DNA of 64,000 bases from Pseudomonas nunensis (GCF_024296925.1 NZ_CP101125.1:5458501-5522500), one strand, 5' to 3'; positions 37,349 through 49,002 are shown, counted from the first letter of the stretch. The notes: generated by a model not told the origin, from the letters alone. Translations and numbers: made by a program.

Positions 37349-38214
37349 GAGTCACAGCGACGGCGGAATTTATGCTCGAACCCGCGTTTTTCCCGGTGGA
37401 ACCGAACAAGGACGCAGGCACCAGCCGCGACAGCATCGGCTTCGGCCAACGTGTCGGCCCTGGCCTGGATACGCGCCACGGCACGATCCTGACCCTGGAA
37501 GACATCAGCGTCAGCTTCGATGGTTTCAAGGCGCTGAACAGCCTGAACCTGTACATCGGCGTCGGCGAATTGCGCTGCATCATCGGCCCCAACGGCGCGG
37601 GCAAAACCACGCTGATGGACGTGATCACTGGCAAGACCCGGCCGAGTCACGGCAAGGCCTGGTTCGGTGAAACCCTGGACCTGACGCAGATGAGCGAAGT
37701 GCAAATTGCCCAGGCCGGCATCGGTCGCAAGTTCCAGAAGCCGACGGTGTTCGAAGCCCTGAGCGTGTTCGAAAACCTGGAGCTGGCGCAGAAAACCGAC
37801 AAATCGGTGTGGGCGAGTTTGCGCGCGCGCCTGACCGGCGAACAGAAAGATCGCATCAGCGAAGTGCTGGAAACCATTCGCCTGACCACGTCGGTCAATC
37901 GCCCGGCGGGTTTGTTGTCCCACGGTCAGAAGCAGTTTCTGGAGATCGGCATGCTGCTGATGCAGGACCCGCAATTGCTGCTGCTCGACGAGCCGGTGGC
38001 GGGCATGACCGATGCCGAAACCGAATTCACCGCCGAGCTGTTCAAAAGCCTGGCCGGCAAGCATTCGCTGATGGTGGTGGAACACGATATGGGCTTCGTC
38101 GGCTCGATTGCCGACCACGTCACCGTGTTGCACCAGGGCAGCGTGCTGGCCGAAGGGTCGCTGGAACAGGTGCAGGACAATGAGCGGGTGATCGAGGTCT
38201 ACCTCGGTCGCTAG
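37345..38214 (+). CDS. urtD: UrtD, urea ABC transporter ATP-binding protein
   Basis: The 289-residue ATPase has Walker A GPNGAGKTT near residue 79, a signature-like LLSHGQKQFLEIGM near 190 and Walker B LLLLDEPVAGMTDAE near 211. An N-terminal stretch of about 40 residues precedes the ABC domain. The ATG at 37345 overlaps the urtC stop; a longer open frame inside urtC is a shadow. Confidence 0.95.
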   Translation: MRVTATAEFMLEPAFFPVEPNKDAGTSRDSIGFGQRVGPGLDTRHGTILTLEDISVSFDGFKALNSLNLYIGVGELRCIIGPNGAGKTTLMDVITGKTRPSHGKAWFGETLDLTQMSEVQIAQAGIGRKFQKPTVFEALSVFENLELAQKTDKSVWASLRARLTGEQKDRISEVLETIRLTTSVNRPAGLLSHGQKQFLEIGMLLMQDPQLLLLDEPVAGMTDAETEFTAELFKSLAGKHSLMVVEHDMGFVGSIADHVTVLHQGSVLAEGSLEQVQDNERVIEVYLGR

Positions 38215-38232
38215 ACCTGCGAATACACCCAC

Positions 38233-38324
38233 CTGTGGGAGCGGGCTTGCTCGCGAAGACGGCGGCACATCCAACATCTTTGCGACAGATACACCGCATT
38301 CGCGAGCAAGCCCGCTCCCACAGG
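38233..38324. repeat. REP inverted pair between urtD and urtE
   Basis: CTGTGGGAGCGGGCTTGCTC and its complement, with a spacer of about 35 bp, fill most of the 129-bp gap inside the operon. Confidence 0.88.
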
Positions 38325-38343
38325 GGATTGAGGAGAATTTGAA

Positions 38344-39042
38344 ATGCTGCAAGTCGACAAGCTGCACCAGTACTACGGCGGTAGCCACATCCTGCGCGGT
38401 CTCTCGTTTGACGTGAAGGTCGGCGAAGTCACTTGCCTGCTCGGGCGCAACGGCGTGGGCAAGACCACCCTGCTCAAATGCCTGATGGGTTTGCTGCCAG
38501 CCAAAGAAGGCGCGGTGAACTGGGAAGGCAAGCCGATCACCACCTTCAAGCCGCACCAACGGGTGCATGCCGGGATCGCCTACGTGCCCCAGGGCCGGGA
38601 GATTTTCGGGCGGCTGACCGTGGAAGAAAACCTGCTGATGGGCCTTTCGCGGTTCCCCGGCAGCGAGGCGAAAGAAGTCCCGGCATTCATCTACGAATTG
38701 TTCCCGGTGTTGCTGCAAATGAAGCAACGCCGTGGCGGTGACTTGTCCGGCGGCCAGCAACAGCAACTAGCCATCGGCCGCGCACTGGCCAGCCGTCCGC
38801 GCCTGCTGATCCTCGACGAACCCACCGAAGGCATCCAGCCGTCGGTGATCAAGGAAATCGGCGCGGTGATCAAGAAGCTTGCTGCTCGTGGCGACATGGC
38901 GATTTTGCTGGTGGAACAGTTTTACGACTTCGCCGCCGAACTGGCCGATCAGTACCTGGTGATGTCCCGGGGCGAGATCGTGCAACAGGGTCGCGGTGAA
39001 AATATGGAAGCCGAAGGTGTGCGCGGACTGGTTACGATCTAG
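38344..39042 (+). CDS. urtE: UrtE, urea ABC transporter ATP-binding protein
   Basis: The 232-residue second ATPase has Walker A GRNGVGKTT near residue 37, the LivF-like IAYVPQGREIFGRLTVEENL near 79-98, signature LSGGQQQQLAIGRAL near 135 and Walker [15 protein letters not shown] near 155. A GAGGAGA sequence lies before the ATG. ureD follows after 30 bp, so uptake and urease genes are probably co-transcribed. Confidence 0.96.
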   Translation: MLQVDKLHQYYGGSHILRGLSFDVKVGEVTCLLGRNGVGKTTLLKCLMGLLPAKEGAVNWEGKPITTFKPHQRVHAGIAYVPQGREIFGRLTVEENLLMGLSRFPGSEAKEVPAFIYELFPVLLQMKQRRGGDLSGGQQQQLAIGRALASRPRLLILDEPTEGIQPSVIKEIGAVIKKLAARGDMAILLVEQFYDFAAELADQYLVMSRGEIVQQGRGENMEAEGVRGLVTI

Positions 39043-39072
39043 TCTGTAGCGTCCTAACGATAATAAGACGAT

Positions 39073-39912
39073 ATGAATTTACCTGTTCCCACTGTCCTGT
39101 TTACCCCGAGCTGGCACGCCGAGCTGGAGCTGGGCTACGCCCGTTTCGGCGACAGCACGCGCCCGGTCCTGCGTCGGCACCAAGGCCCGCTGCGCGTGCA
39201 AAAGCACCTGTACGCCGAAGGACCCGAGGTGTGCCAGCACATCATCGTCCACCCGCCGGGCGGGATTGCCGGGGGTGATCGGCTGGACATCAGCGCCAGC
39301 GTCGGCAGCGATGCCTGGGCGCAAATCACCAGCCCCGGCGCCGCCAAGTGGTATCGCGCCGCCGGCCCCGCTTATCAGCAGCTGAACTTGAACGTGGCGG
39401 CCGGTGCGACACTGGAATGGTTGCCCCAGGAGACGATCATCTTCAGCGCGGCCCAGGCCGAACTCAGCACCTCGATCAACCTTGAAGGCGATGCCCGGTT
39501 GTTCTACTGGGACGTGGTCGCACTCGGTCGCCCGGCCAGTGGCGAACGCTTCGACCTCGGGCATTTCCAGGCAAAACTCGACATCCGCCGCGACGGCCAG
39601 TTGCTCTGGCACGAACGCCAGCGCATTGTCGGGAACGATGGATTGCTCGACTCGCCGATTGGCCTGGATGGGCAACCGGTGTTTGCGACGTTGCTGGTGA
39701 CCGGGGAGATCGACAGTGAATTGCTGGAAACCTGCCGCTCGCTGCCCAATGACGTACGCGGGGATCTGACCCAGTTGCCGGGGCTGTTAGTGGCGCGGTG
39801 CCTGGCCAGTGAAGCGTTGTTGGCACGGGGTTGGCTTATAGATTTGTGGCGCTTACTCAGACCTGCGCTACTCGGACGAGAAGCCGTCCCCCCAAGAATC
39901 TGGAGCACCTGA
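39073..39912 (+). CDS. ureD: UreD, urease accessory protein
   Basis: UreD binds apo-urease with UreF and UreG during nickel insertion. The 279-residue protein has the family's [20 protein letters not shown] near 58-77, [12 protein letters not shown] near 85 and [19 protein letters not shown] near 114. Length is normal. It stands 30 bp after urtE and is separated from ureA by a 219-bp gap with a palindromic repeat. Confidence 0.95.
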   Translation: MNLPVPTVLFTPSWHAELELGYARFGDSTRPVLRRHQGPLRVQKHLYAEGPEVCQHIIVHPPGGIAGGDRLDISASVGSDAWAQITSPGAAKWYRAAGPAYQQLNLNVAAGATLEWLPQETIIFSAAQAELSTSINLEGDARLFYWDVVALGRPASGERFDLGHFQAKLDIRRDGQLLWHERQRIVGNDGLLDSPIGLDGQPVFATLLVTGEIDSELLETCRSLPNDVRGDLTQLPGLLVARCLASEALLARGWLIDLWRLLRPALLGREAVPPRIWST

Positions 39913-39925
39913 ACACCGATTCCCT

Positions 39926-40084
39926 TGTAGGAGCTGGTAGGAGCTGTCGAGTGAAACGAGGCTGCGATCTTTTGATCTTGACCTTTTTCGGAACCGCCGA
40001 AGATCAAGATCAAGATCAAGATCAAGATCAAGATCAAAAGATCGCAGCCTCGTTTCACTCGACAGCTCCTACACAGCTCCTACA
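39926..40084. repeat. Palindromic repeat with an internal AGATCA hexamer array
   Basis: The outer arms (GAGCTGTCGAGTGAAACGAG and complement, with GGCTGCGATCTTTTGATC) belong to the same class as those near 1.5 and 33.0 kb. The right half carries six perfect tandem AGATCA units at 40001-40036, absent from the other copies. The element separates ureD and ureA. Confidence 0.9.
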
Positions 40085-40131
40085 GGGTGCAAGACGCAAG
40101 ATTTTCATTCTGCCAAAAATGGATTCCAACG

Positions 40132-40434
40132 ATGGACCTGACCCCACGCGAAAAAGACAAGCTGCTGATCTTCACCGCTGGCCTCGTCGCCGAGCGGCGT
40201 TTGGCTCGCGGCGTGAAACTCAACTACCCGGAAGCCATGGCCTACATCTCTGCGGCGCTGCTCGAAGGCGCCCGTGACGGTCGCACCGTGGCCGAGTTGA
40301 TGCACTTCGGCACCACCCTGTTGAGCCGCGAACAAGTGATGGAAGGCATCCCGGAAATGATCCCGGAGATCCAGGTCGAAGCGACGTTCCCCGACGGCAC
40401 CAAACTGGTCACCGTCCACCAACCGATCGCCTGA
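40132..40434 (+). CDS. ureA: UreA, urease gamma subunit
   Basis: At 100 residues this has exactly the usual gamma-subunit length and begins [40 protein letters not shown] and VTVHQPIA at the end are family hallmarks. The ATG at 40132 is preferred over an upstream in-frame start at 40087 because it gives the standard N-terminus. Two acetyltransferase genes separate it from ureB. Confidence 0.97.
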   Translation: MDLTPREKDKLLIFTAGLVAERRLARGVKLNYPEAMAYISAALLEGARDGRTVAELMHFGTTLLSREQVMEGIPEMIPEIQVEATFPDGTKLVTVHQPIA

Positions 40435-40443
40435 GGCCGCGCC

Positions 40444-41824
<1,381 letters not shown>

Positions 41825-41840
41825 TATCTGCGGTGCCTTC

Positions 41841-41944
41841 AAAAGATCGCAGCCTCGTTGCACTCGACAGCTCCTACAGAGGTCGCACACACCGTAATGG
41901 TGTGAACACCTGTAGGAGCTGTCGAGCGCAGCGAGGCTGCGATA
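41841..41944. repeat. Palindromic repeat with arms in outward order
   Basis: The right-arm type sequence AAAAGATCGCAGCCTCGTTG comes first and GAGCTGTCGAGCGCAGCGAG comes second, the reverse of the order at 1.5, 33.0 and 39.9 kb. The two arms still pair over about 30 bases. It lies between ureB and ureC. Confidence 0.8.
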
Positions 41945-41993
41945 GCGAGCTACGCGAGCGGTCTCAAAAACAATTGAATTCCAAGGCGAACAC

Positions 41994-43694
41994 ATGAAGA
42001 TTTCCCGTCAAGCCTACGCCGATATGTTCGGCCCCACCGTCGGTGACAAGGTGCGCCTGGCCGACACCGAGCTGTGGATCGAAGTCGAAAAAGACTTCAC
42101 CACCTACGGCGAAGAAGTGAAATTCGGCGGCGGCAAAGTCATCCGCGATGGCCAGGGCCAGAGCCAACTGCTCGCCGCCGAAGTGGTCGACACGGTGATC
42201 ACCAACGCGCTGATCGTCGATCACTGGGGCATCGTCAAAGCCGACGTCGGCCTCAAGGACGGGCGCATCGCCGGGATCGGCAAGGCCGGTAACCCGGACG
42301 TGCAACCGGACGTGACCATCGCCATCGGCGCCAGCACCGAAGTCATCGCTGGCGAAGGCATGATCCTCACCGCCGGCGGCATCGACACGCACATTCACTT
42401 CATCTGCCCGCAGCAGATCGAAGAAGCGCTGATGAGCGGCGTCACCACCATGATCGGCGGCGGCACCGGCCCGGCCACGGGCACTAATGCGACGACCTGC
42501 ACCTCCGGGCCGTGGCACCTGGCGCGCATGCTTCAGGCCGCCGATGCGTTCCCGATGAACATCGGCCTCACCGGCAAGGGCAACGCCAGCCTGCCGGAGC
42601 CGTTGATCGAGCAGGTCAAGGCTGGCGCCATCGGCCTCAAGTTGCACGAAGACTGGGGCACCACTCCGGCCAGCATCGACAACTGCCTGACTGTCGCCGA
42701 CCAGTACGACGTGCAGGTCGCGATCCACACCGACACCCTCAACGAATCCGGTTTCGTCGAAACCACCCTCGCCGCCTTCAAGGGCCGCACCATCCACACC
42801 TATCACACCGAAGGCGCGGGCGGCGGTCATGCGCCGGACATCATCAAGGCCTGCGGCTTTGCCAATGTGTTGCCAAGTTCGACCAACCCGACCCGGCCGT
42901 TCACCCGCAACACCATCGACGAACACTTGGACATGCTGATGGTCTGCCATCACCTGGACCCGAGCATTGCCGAGGACGTGGCCTTCGCCGAAAGCCGCAT
43001 CCGCCGCGAGACGATTGCCGCCGAAGACATCCTCCACGACCTCGGCGCGTTCTCGATGATCAGCTCCGACAGCCAGGCCATGGGTCGGGTCGGCGAAGTC
43101 ATCACCCGCACCTGGCAGACCGCCGACAAGATGAAGAAGCAGCGCGGCCCGCTGCCCCAGGACGCTGAAGGCAACGACAACTTCCGCGCCAAACGCTACA
43201 TCGCCAAGTACACCATCAACCCGGCGATCACCCACGGCATCAGCCATGAAGTGGGCTCGATTGAAATCGGTAAATGGGCAGATCTGGTGCTGTGGCGCCC
43301 GGCGTTCTTCGGGGTCAAGCCGACGCTGATCCTCAAGGGCGGCGCGATTGCCGCCAGCCTGATGGGCGACGCCAACGCCTCGATCCCAACGCCACAACCG
43401 GTGCACTACCGCCCGATGTTCGCCAGTTATGGCGGCTCGCTGCACGCCACCAGCCTGACCTTTATCAGCCAGGCGGCGCAGGAAGCGGGGCTGCCCGAGG
43501 CACTGGGTTTAAAGAAGAAAATCGCCGTGGTCAAAGGCTGCCGCGAGGTGCAGAAAACCGACCTGATCCACAACGATTACCTGCCCAGCATTGATGTCGA
43601 TCCGCAGACCTATCAGGTCAAGGCCGACGGTGTGTTGTTGTGGTGTGAGCCGGCGGAAGTCTTGCCGATGGCCCAGCGTTATTTCCTGTTTTAA
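41994..43694 (+). CDS. ureC: UreC, urease alpha (catalytic) subunit
   Basis: UreC holds the two-nickel site that hydrolyses urea to ammonia and carbamate. The 566-residue length is normal. Visible are [14 protein letters not shown] [20 protein letters not shown] at the start, the nickel-binding [11 protein letters not shown] near 130, Lys216 in GLKLHEDWG (the residue that is carbamylated) and the flap [10 protein letters not shown] with His319. It is followed by a bidirectional terminator. Maturation genes ureE and ureF lie 19 kb downstream. Confidence 0.98.
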   Translation: MKISRQAYADMFGPTVGDKVRLADTELWIEVEKDFTTYGEEVKFGGGKVIRDGQGQSQLLAAEVVDTVITNALIVDHWGIVKADVGLKDGRIAGIGKAGNPDVQPDVTIAIGASTEVIAGEGMILTAGGIDTHIHFICPQQIEEALMSGVTTMIGGGTGPATGTNATTCTSGPWHLARMLQAADAFPMNIGLTGKGNASLPEPLIEQVKAGAIGLKLHEDWGTTPASIDNCLTVADQYDVQVAIHTDTLNESGFVETTLAAFKGRTIHTYHTEGAGGGHAPDIIKACGFANVLPSSTNPTRPFTRNTIDEHLDMLMVCHHLDPSIAEDVAFAESRIRRETIAAEDILHDLGAFSMISSDSQAMGRVGEVITRTWQTADKMKKQRGPLPQDAEGNDNFRAKRYIAKYTINPAITHGISHEVGSIEIGKWADLVLWRPAFFGVKPTLILKGGAIAASLMGDANASIPTPQPVHYRPMFASYGGSLHATSLTFISQAAQEAGLPEALGLKKKIAVVKGCREVQKTDLIHNDYLPSIDVDPQTYQVKADGVLLWCEPAEVLPMAQRYFLF

Positions 43695-43705
43695 GCCGCA
43701 AAAAA

Positions 43706-43731
43706 AAGCCCCGATGCGAACATCGGGGCTT
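43706..43731. terminator. Bidirectional terminator between ureC and the NEL protein gene
   Basis: AAGCCCCGATG and CATCGGGGCTT form a perfect 11-bp stem with loop CGAA, preceded by a run of A residues that serves as the T-run for the minus strand. It lies between two convergent genes. Confidence 0.88.
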
Positions 43732-43749
43732 GATCAATGCCAGGCTTCA

Positions 43750-46700
43750 TCACGCAAACGGCGCGTCGTCCTTGTCCAGTCGTGCCCAGTCCATGGCGTC
43801 CTGAGTGAGTTTTTTCAGTAGCTGATCCATCTCGTCGAGCACGCTCTTGTACTCGCTGTCGAACGCTTCATCGGTCATCACCTGACCTGGTGCGAAGGCG
43901 CTTTCCGGCTTGCCCAGTTCAGCGGCCAACACGCGGATTCTTTCCTTCAAACGCTCTCGGGCTTCAGGCGTGCGATCGACTGCGGCAGCCCGTTCGTCCA
44001 TGGCCATCTTGAAGTCGGTGAGGGCTTCCAACTTGCGCCGGAATGCGCTGAACAGCCGCCGGTTACTGCCCTCGGCATAGGCTTTCCAGAAGGGCAGTTC
44101 AGCGATCGCATCGCGCAGCAGATCGCCTTCCTCCAGCGCCAATACCCGCTGATAGGCCGTTTCAATCATCGACGGGGTCACGCCGGCGATTTTGCGAAAC
44201 TGCATGCCCCGCGCTTGCCAGGGCAGGTTCAAGCGCTCGGCCAAATCCGTCATGAACGCCAGGTGAACCTCGACTTCATCAATCGTGCCCGTGACCTGAC
44301 CTTCAGCATTGACCCGTCGGTACGTCTCCCCCGCCGCCAGCCGTTCGGAAATATGCCGACGGGCAATCGCATCGACTTGTTGCAACCGCGTCTTGCCCTT
44401 GGCCAGGCGCACCAGCCCGGCCTTGACCAGGTCCGCGTTCTGCAACTGATAAGCCTCGTGGATCATCACCTCGATACCCATGGCGTTAAACCATTGGGTC
44501 AAGCCATCGACGCATTCGGTCGGCGCCACCGCTTCGGCGAAGATCTTGTCGCGCAGCGCGGCATCCTCGGCCATGGCTTCGATCATGCGCCAGACCTTCG
44601 CGCTCAGGCCGATTCGGTAGGTGCTGTCGGCCGCTTTGAAATCCGCGGTTTTGGTGAGCTGATGGAGCTTTTCGAAAAACGCAAACGAGCTGAACTCATC
44701 TTCCAGGTTGTCCCAGATCGGTTGCAGGATTTGCCACTGCGGCTCACTCAGACCGGCGCTCCAGTTGACACTGTCGAGCGGCCCTAATGGCGCAAAAGGG
44801 CGTTCCGGGTCCAGCCCCACCGATTCGACGTACAGCTTCAACTGTTCCAGGGTTTGTGCAGACATCCAGCGCGGCTCGAGGCTGATGTGTGTGCGCGCCA
44901 GCAGTTCCGCACGGAACGAACCCGGGGCGACGTCGGGGATCAGGTTGATCGGGCATTCGCGCAAGTCCAGGAAAAAATGCCGTGGCCGCACTTGCAGGAA
45001 CAGCCCTGTCGGCCAGGTGTTCACACCGGTATTGCTCATTTGCAGCATGACCAAGTGGCGCATCCGGCTGATATCGGGCAGCAAGCCCAGCGGATTGCCC
45101 ATCAGTGACATGGAGCGCATTTGCGTCAGGCCCCGCAGGTTATTCAACGCCTCAACGGTCAAGACAATCTGGTTATTACTCAGCAGCAGGTTGTTGAGGC
45201 GCCTCATGCCGCCGATTACCGATGGCAGGCGGGTCATGCGGTTGTTGCGCAGGTCCAACTGACGCGCCTGACGGAAGTGATGCAGAAACGTCGCGTGGCT
45301 GTCGCGCAAGCCATTCCCCGCCAGGTTCACATTCGTCACATGGTCGAAATTCGCACTCAGTACCGGCATGCTTTCCAGATGTTTTCCAAGGTCCATGACA
45401 CTCAGGTCAAGTGCCTGGGAATGCGCTTCACCCGTGACCTCGACGCCACGCGGACCGGTACGCTGCCAGCATTGACGCAGGGCCCGGTAGACTTGGTTGC
45501 GCGATTCGAACTCGGACAAGCCGCTGCGACTGAAACGAGGCGCCTCGCCGGAGTGGTTGACCCAGCGATTCATGACTCGGCTGAACGCATCGAACTCGTC
45601 TTCGAGCGCGCTTATCTGTTGTACGAGCCCGCCCCTTGCAGAAAACCGACTCATCATCTCGTCAAGATCGGCATCGGTGAATTGGGGATACAGACAACTG
45701 GCACGGTAGCGGATAGTGGCCGGGGAAGGGTTGAATCGGTATCCCAACATGCCGCCGGGGAGCTTCATGTGTTCGGGGTCATAGGCCGGTTTGAACGTGG
45801 GGTAATCTTCGAGAATCGAGCCCAGCTCTTTTTGGGCCAGCGGTTGCCGCTGCACTGTTTCCTTGAGCCTGGCGCCTTCGACAATTTCAAAACCCAACGC
45901 CTTGCGCTCGGTATCCGGCAACGCATGCAGCACAGCGCTATAAATATCGTCAGCGCCGTGCAGGTGCTGATCGCGATGATCCCGTGCTTCGAACGTCCCC
46001 TCCTCATTGAGTACCAGCACCTTGCGATTCGCGGCATCCGGCGGCCCGACACTGTCGCGCAACTTGCCCAAGATCGAGAGCTCGCGAACTTCGATGCGCA
46101 CGGACAATGACCAGCCGGGCAGCGCCGCAATGCTGTGCAGCGCCAGCCGTTCAGTGTCGGCGCTCGCCAGCACCTCCAGGTACAAACCTTCGTAGGCGCG
46201 CACCGTCCGCAACTCGGCCATGGCCCGTTTTGCCAGGGCCTTGACCTGCAACGGCAGGCGATCTTTTTGATCGATGAATGCCAGGTCTTCGGGCGAAACC
46301 CGTTTGAGCATTTCACGCGCGACCGTGCCTGGCATCGTCGGATATTCCCGTTGCAGCAGCAGTTGCCGAGCATCCGCCGTCACTTCACCGGCCTTGTACA
46401 ACGACTCGAATAAACGCGAGGTCTGGCGTCCGGCGTGCATGGCCAGGCGACTGCGCAACGCAGTCAGACGCTCGGCGCGCAACAGGGACACCTGATTGCC
46501 GAGGATCGCGGTGATCTCGTCTTCGTTGAGTGAATCCAGCACCCGCTCCAACAATTTGCCACTGCGCCATTGCGAGTGAGTGACCTTGATCGTCTCGCCA
46601 TCGACGCCCCCGTACCTGACCGAAGTGCCGGTGTACGTCTCTCCCTTGAAGAGTTCCACGCCCCTGGATTCCGGCCAGCCGCGCAGTTCGGTGACAAAGG

Positions 46701-49002
46701 TCGGCAAAAAACCCTCCAGCGACTCGGGCACCTTGTTCTGCAGAATCTGCGGCCCCAGTGCATCGGCCTCGCCATAGGCTTTGAACCGCTGCAAAGTGTC
46801 GATCAACAACGCTGGCGGACTTTCCTGTTCGACGTGCATCCGGCGCAATCGGGTGTGATCGACGCCACTGACGATCCGCGCCTGTTCCTGGCGGGCGATG
46901 GGCAGTTCTTCGAACGCAGTCCCAAGACGCCGCCAGACTTTGGCTTCATCCCAAAGCTGGGGTCGTTCGAGTTCGCTGGTCCAGGCGCCGCCGCCGTTGT
47001 GAGCCACTTGCGGTTCATACGCGTTGGCGCGCGAGGGGTGGCGGATGCGATGGCCGTTGCTGTTCGGGCCTTCCTTGATTGCGTAGTGTTTGTCATCCAG
47101 CGCCAGCACGCTCTCGCCGTCGTGCAGCAACAGGCCTATCTCATTCGGCCGCACATTATTGGGCAGCGGAACCTGACGTTCATACGGAGAAAGGTCTGGG
47201 TTCCACAGGCTTGTCTTGCCGTCGGGGAGCTCAACTGCTTTCAAATTGTCGACAAACGGCGAGGGCTGAATCGACAACGCGGCTCCGGTTGGCAGCACAT
47301 GCCCGGCGCCCATCAGCGCCAACTGCGCGCCGTTGATCAGCACCGAACTGATGTGCCCCGCCGCTTCTTCGCGATCGCCCTTGCTCCAGTCTTCAAAGCC
47401 CTCGGCGAGCTCTTCGACCAATTGCGCAACCATAAGACCGAGCAACGCTTCGCCCACACCCGGAATCAGCATTCCGGCAAAGTTGAATACGTTCCAGGCG
47501 ATGTCCAGGTAACCGGTCAGGCGCTTCCAGCGTGTTTGCGCGTCTTCGTCGCCGGTGGGCACCGCGATATGCCGGGCATCGGCGATGACTTTGTCCCGTC
47601 GCCTTGTAAACAAAGCACTCCATACGTTGCCGCTGATGACATGGGTGAGCGGTTCCGGGTTAGCGTTCTCGATGGGTGTCTCACGCCACCAGGGGCCCAT
47701 GTCCAGAGATTTGCGTTGCGCCCATTCAAAGGTCTTGAGGCGTTCGTTGACCCGGGCGAAAAATACGCCTTTGTCTTTCTGATCGACGAAACGGCTGAAA
47801 AACTGCTGATACTCGACACCGCGCAGTTGACTGACCAGGGTCTGCATAAAGTCGGTGAACGAGTCGTACTCTTTGATCGGGTGTTGCGGGTCGCCGGGGA
47901 CGTAGGCAATCAGCCGTCCCGCCAGACGGTTTTGCCGATGAACATCGTCCTTGCGCGCCAGCTCTTCGGACATGCCTTGGGGGCCATTGGCGAAAAACGC
48001 CTTGATCAGTTTGAACAGCTCGTATTCCTTGCCCGGCAACACCGGGATGCGATCCGACCATTCGCTCCAGAATTTCAACTGTTCAGAGGTCAGCGCATCA
48101 ATTGCCTTCTTTAACTGCGAAGGTTCGGCCACGGTGCTGAACAGCACGATGCCGGTGAGCCTGAAGCCCATCAGCGACAAGCGATGGCAGTGCATCGGCG
48201 CGCCATACCAGGAATTATCCGGTTCGCCGTCGTGCACCTTGAGCAGCGCGCCGAAACCGTGGGCGCTGACCTCGCCCTGGAGCCGCGCCAACAGTGCGGC
48301 CAGTTTGAATGCGGCCTTGTCGCTGGTGACGGACTTCAGTTGCAACTCCATCCGCGCGGCGGCCGACGTCGGGGTCAGGATGCCTTTGAGATGAGTCTGA
48401 TATTGCGCGCCGAGGTCCAGCGTGCGGCACAGCGTGACAAATTGCGCGACGGTCATGGCGTGGCGCAGGGGCGCGTTTTGCGCATCGCGGGTAAACACGC
48501 CGGAGCCGTCACGGAACGCCGCTGGCTCGGCTTCGTCGGCCTCGAAGTTATGCAGCGCCGCATCGAGCAAGGTCATTTGCTTGAAATGGTCAGCCCCTCG
48601 GTCAATGCCGAAGATAATTTTGCTGGGTACATATAAGCGCAGTTCGGCTACGCGAACATCCAGCTCAACATCCAGCTGATCTTTTAATGCTTTGTTTAAT
48701 AGTGGCTCGGCGAAGTCTCGAATATCAGCTTCCAACTTACCGAACAACTCATCGAGTCGTCCTTGAAGTAACCAGCGCCGACTGTAAAGATCCTTGAGTG
48801 CATCGCGGTCAATCTTTCGGGCCTTGAGATACCACGGCGCAAAAAACTCGGTTACGCCGTCCGCATGCGCCAGCAGGCTATCTGGCGGCGTCATCCCCTG
48901 CGAATCCTGGATCGCCTGTTTGATGCGATCGATATGAACACCGAGTGCCCTGGTTTCAGTGACAGTCGCTGCATCCTCCCTGATGTTCCGTATATCAGCC
49001 AT
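43750..49002 (-). CDS. Dermonecrotic-toxin-like, LRR and NEL-type E3 ubiquitin ligase protein
   Basis: This 1750-residue protein lacks a signal peptide. Its N-terminal half resembles the dermonecrotic toxin domain (DUF6543) proteins of pseudomonads. Residues about 1200-1355 hold leucine-rich repeats (ARQLDLRNNRMTRLPSVIGG; MRSMSLMGNPLGLLPDISRM). The C-terminal ~380 residues resemble the NEL domain of IpaH/SspH effectors, with Cys1497 in PTECVDGLTQWF as the likely catalytic cysteine (CxD motif). NEL enzymes ubiquitinate host proteins after type III delivery. The ATG at 49002 follows GGAAGG; longer in-frame starts up to 49176 lack one. No secretion or chaperone gene is nearby, so the delivery route is unknown. 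Confidence 0.83.
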   Translation of the reverse strand: MADIRNIREDAATVTETRALGVHIDRIKQAIQDSQGMTPPDSLLAHADGVTEFFAPWYLKARKIDRDALKDLYSRRWLLQGRLDELFGKLEADIRDFAEPLLNKALKDQLDVELDVRVAELRLYVPSKIIFGIDRGADHFKQMTLLDAALHNFEADEAEPAAFRDGSGVFTRDAQNAPLRHAMTVAQFVTLCRTLDLGAQYQTHLKGILTPTSAAARMELQLKSVTSDKAAFKLAALLARLQGEVSAHGFGALLKVHDGEPDNSWYGAPMHCHRLSLMGFRLTGIVLFSTVAEPSQLKKAIDALTSEQLKFWSEWSDRIPVLPGKEYELFKLIKAFFANGPQGMSEELARKDDVHRQNRLAGRLIAYVPGDPQHPIKEYDSFTDFMQTLVSQLRGVEYQQFFSRFVDQKDKGVFFARVNERLKTFEWAQRKSLDMGPWWRETPIENANPEPLTHVISGNVWSALFTRRRDKVIADARHIAVPTGDEDAQTRWKRLTGYLDIAWNVFNFAGMLIPGVGEALLGLMVAQLVEELAEGFEDWSKGDREEAAGHISSVLINGAQLALMGAGHVLPTGAALSIQPSPFVDNLKAVELPDGKTSLWNPDLSPYERQVPLPNNVRPNEIGLLLHDGESVLALDDKHYAIKEGPNSNGHRIRHPSRANAYEPQVAHNGGGAWTSELERPQLWDEAKVWRRLGTAFEELPIARQEQARIVSGVDHTRLRRMHVEQESPPALLIDTLQRFKAYGEADALGPQILQNKVPESLEGFLPTFVTELRGWPESRGVELFKGETYTGTSVRYGGVDGETIKVTHSQWRSGKLLERVLDSLNEDEITAILGNQVSLLRAERLTALRSRLAMHAGRQTSRLFESLYKAGEVTADARQLLLQREYPTMPGTVAREMLKRVSPEDLAFIDQKDRLPLQVKALAKRAMAELRTVRAYEGLYLEVLASADTERLALHSIAALPGWSLSVRIEVRELSILGKLRDSVGPPDAANRKVLVLNEEGTFEARDHRDQHLHGADDIYSAVLHALPDTERKALGFEIVEGARLKETVQRQPLAQKELGSILEDYPTFKPAYDPEHMKLPGGMLGYRFNPSPATIRYRASCLYPQFTDADLDEMMSRFSARGGLVQQISALEDEFDAFSRVMNRWVNHSGEAPRFSRSGLSEFESRNQVYRALRQCWQRTGPRGVEVTGEAHSQALDLSVMDLGKHLESMPVLSANFDHVTNVNLAGNGLRDSHATFLHHFRQARQLDLRNNRMTRLPSVIGGMRRLNNLLLSNNQIVLTVEALNNLRGLTQMRSMSLMGNPLGLLPDISRMRHLVMLQMSNTGVNTWPTGLFLQVRPRHFFLDLRECPINLIPDVAPGSFRAELLARTHISLEPRWMSAQTLEQLKLYVESVGLDPERPFAPLGPLDSVNWSAGLSEPQWQILQPIWDNLEDEFSSFAFFEKLHQLTKTADFKAADSTYRIGLSAKVWRMIEAMAEDAALRDKIFAEAVAPTECVDGLTQWFNAMGIEVMIHEAYQLQNADLVKAGLVRLAKGKTRLQQVDAIARRHISERLAAGETYRRVNAEGQVTGTIDEVEVHLAFMTDLAERLNLPWQARGMQFRKIAGVTPSMIETAYQRVLALEEGDLLRDAIAELPFWKAYAEGSNRRLFSAFRRKLEALTDFKMAMDERAAAVDRTPEARERLKERIRVLAAELGKPESAFAPGQVMTDEAFDSEYKSVLDEMDQLLKKLTQDAMDWARLDKDDAPFA

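Noticed and set aside
37012..38766. A 584-codon minus-strand frame across urtC-urtD-urtE
   Set aside because: It spans three real genes and two repeats on the opposite strand, which no genuine gene would do here.
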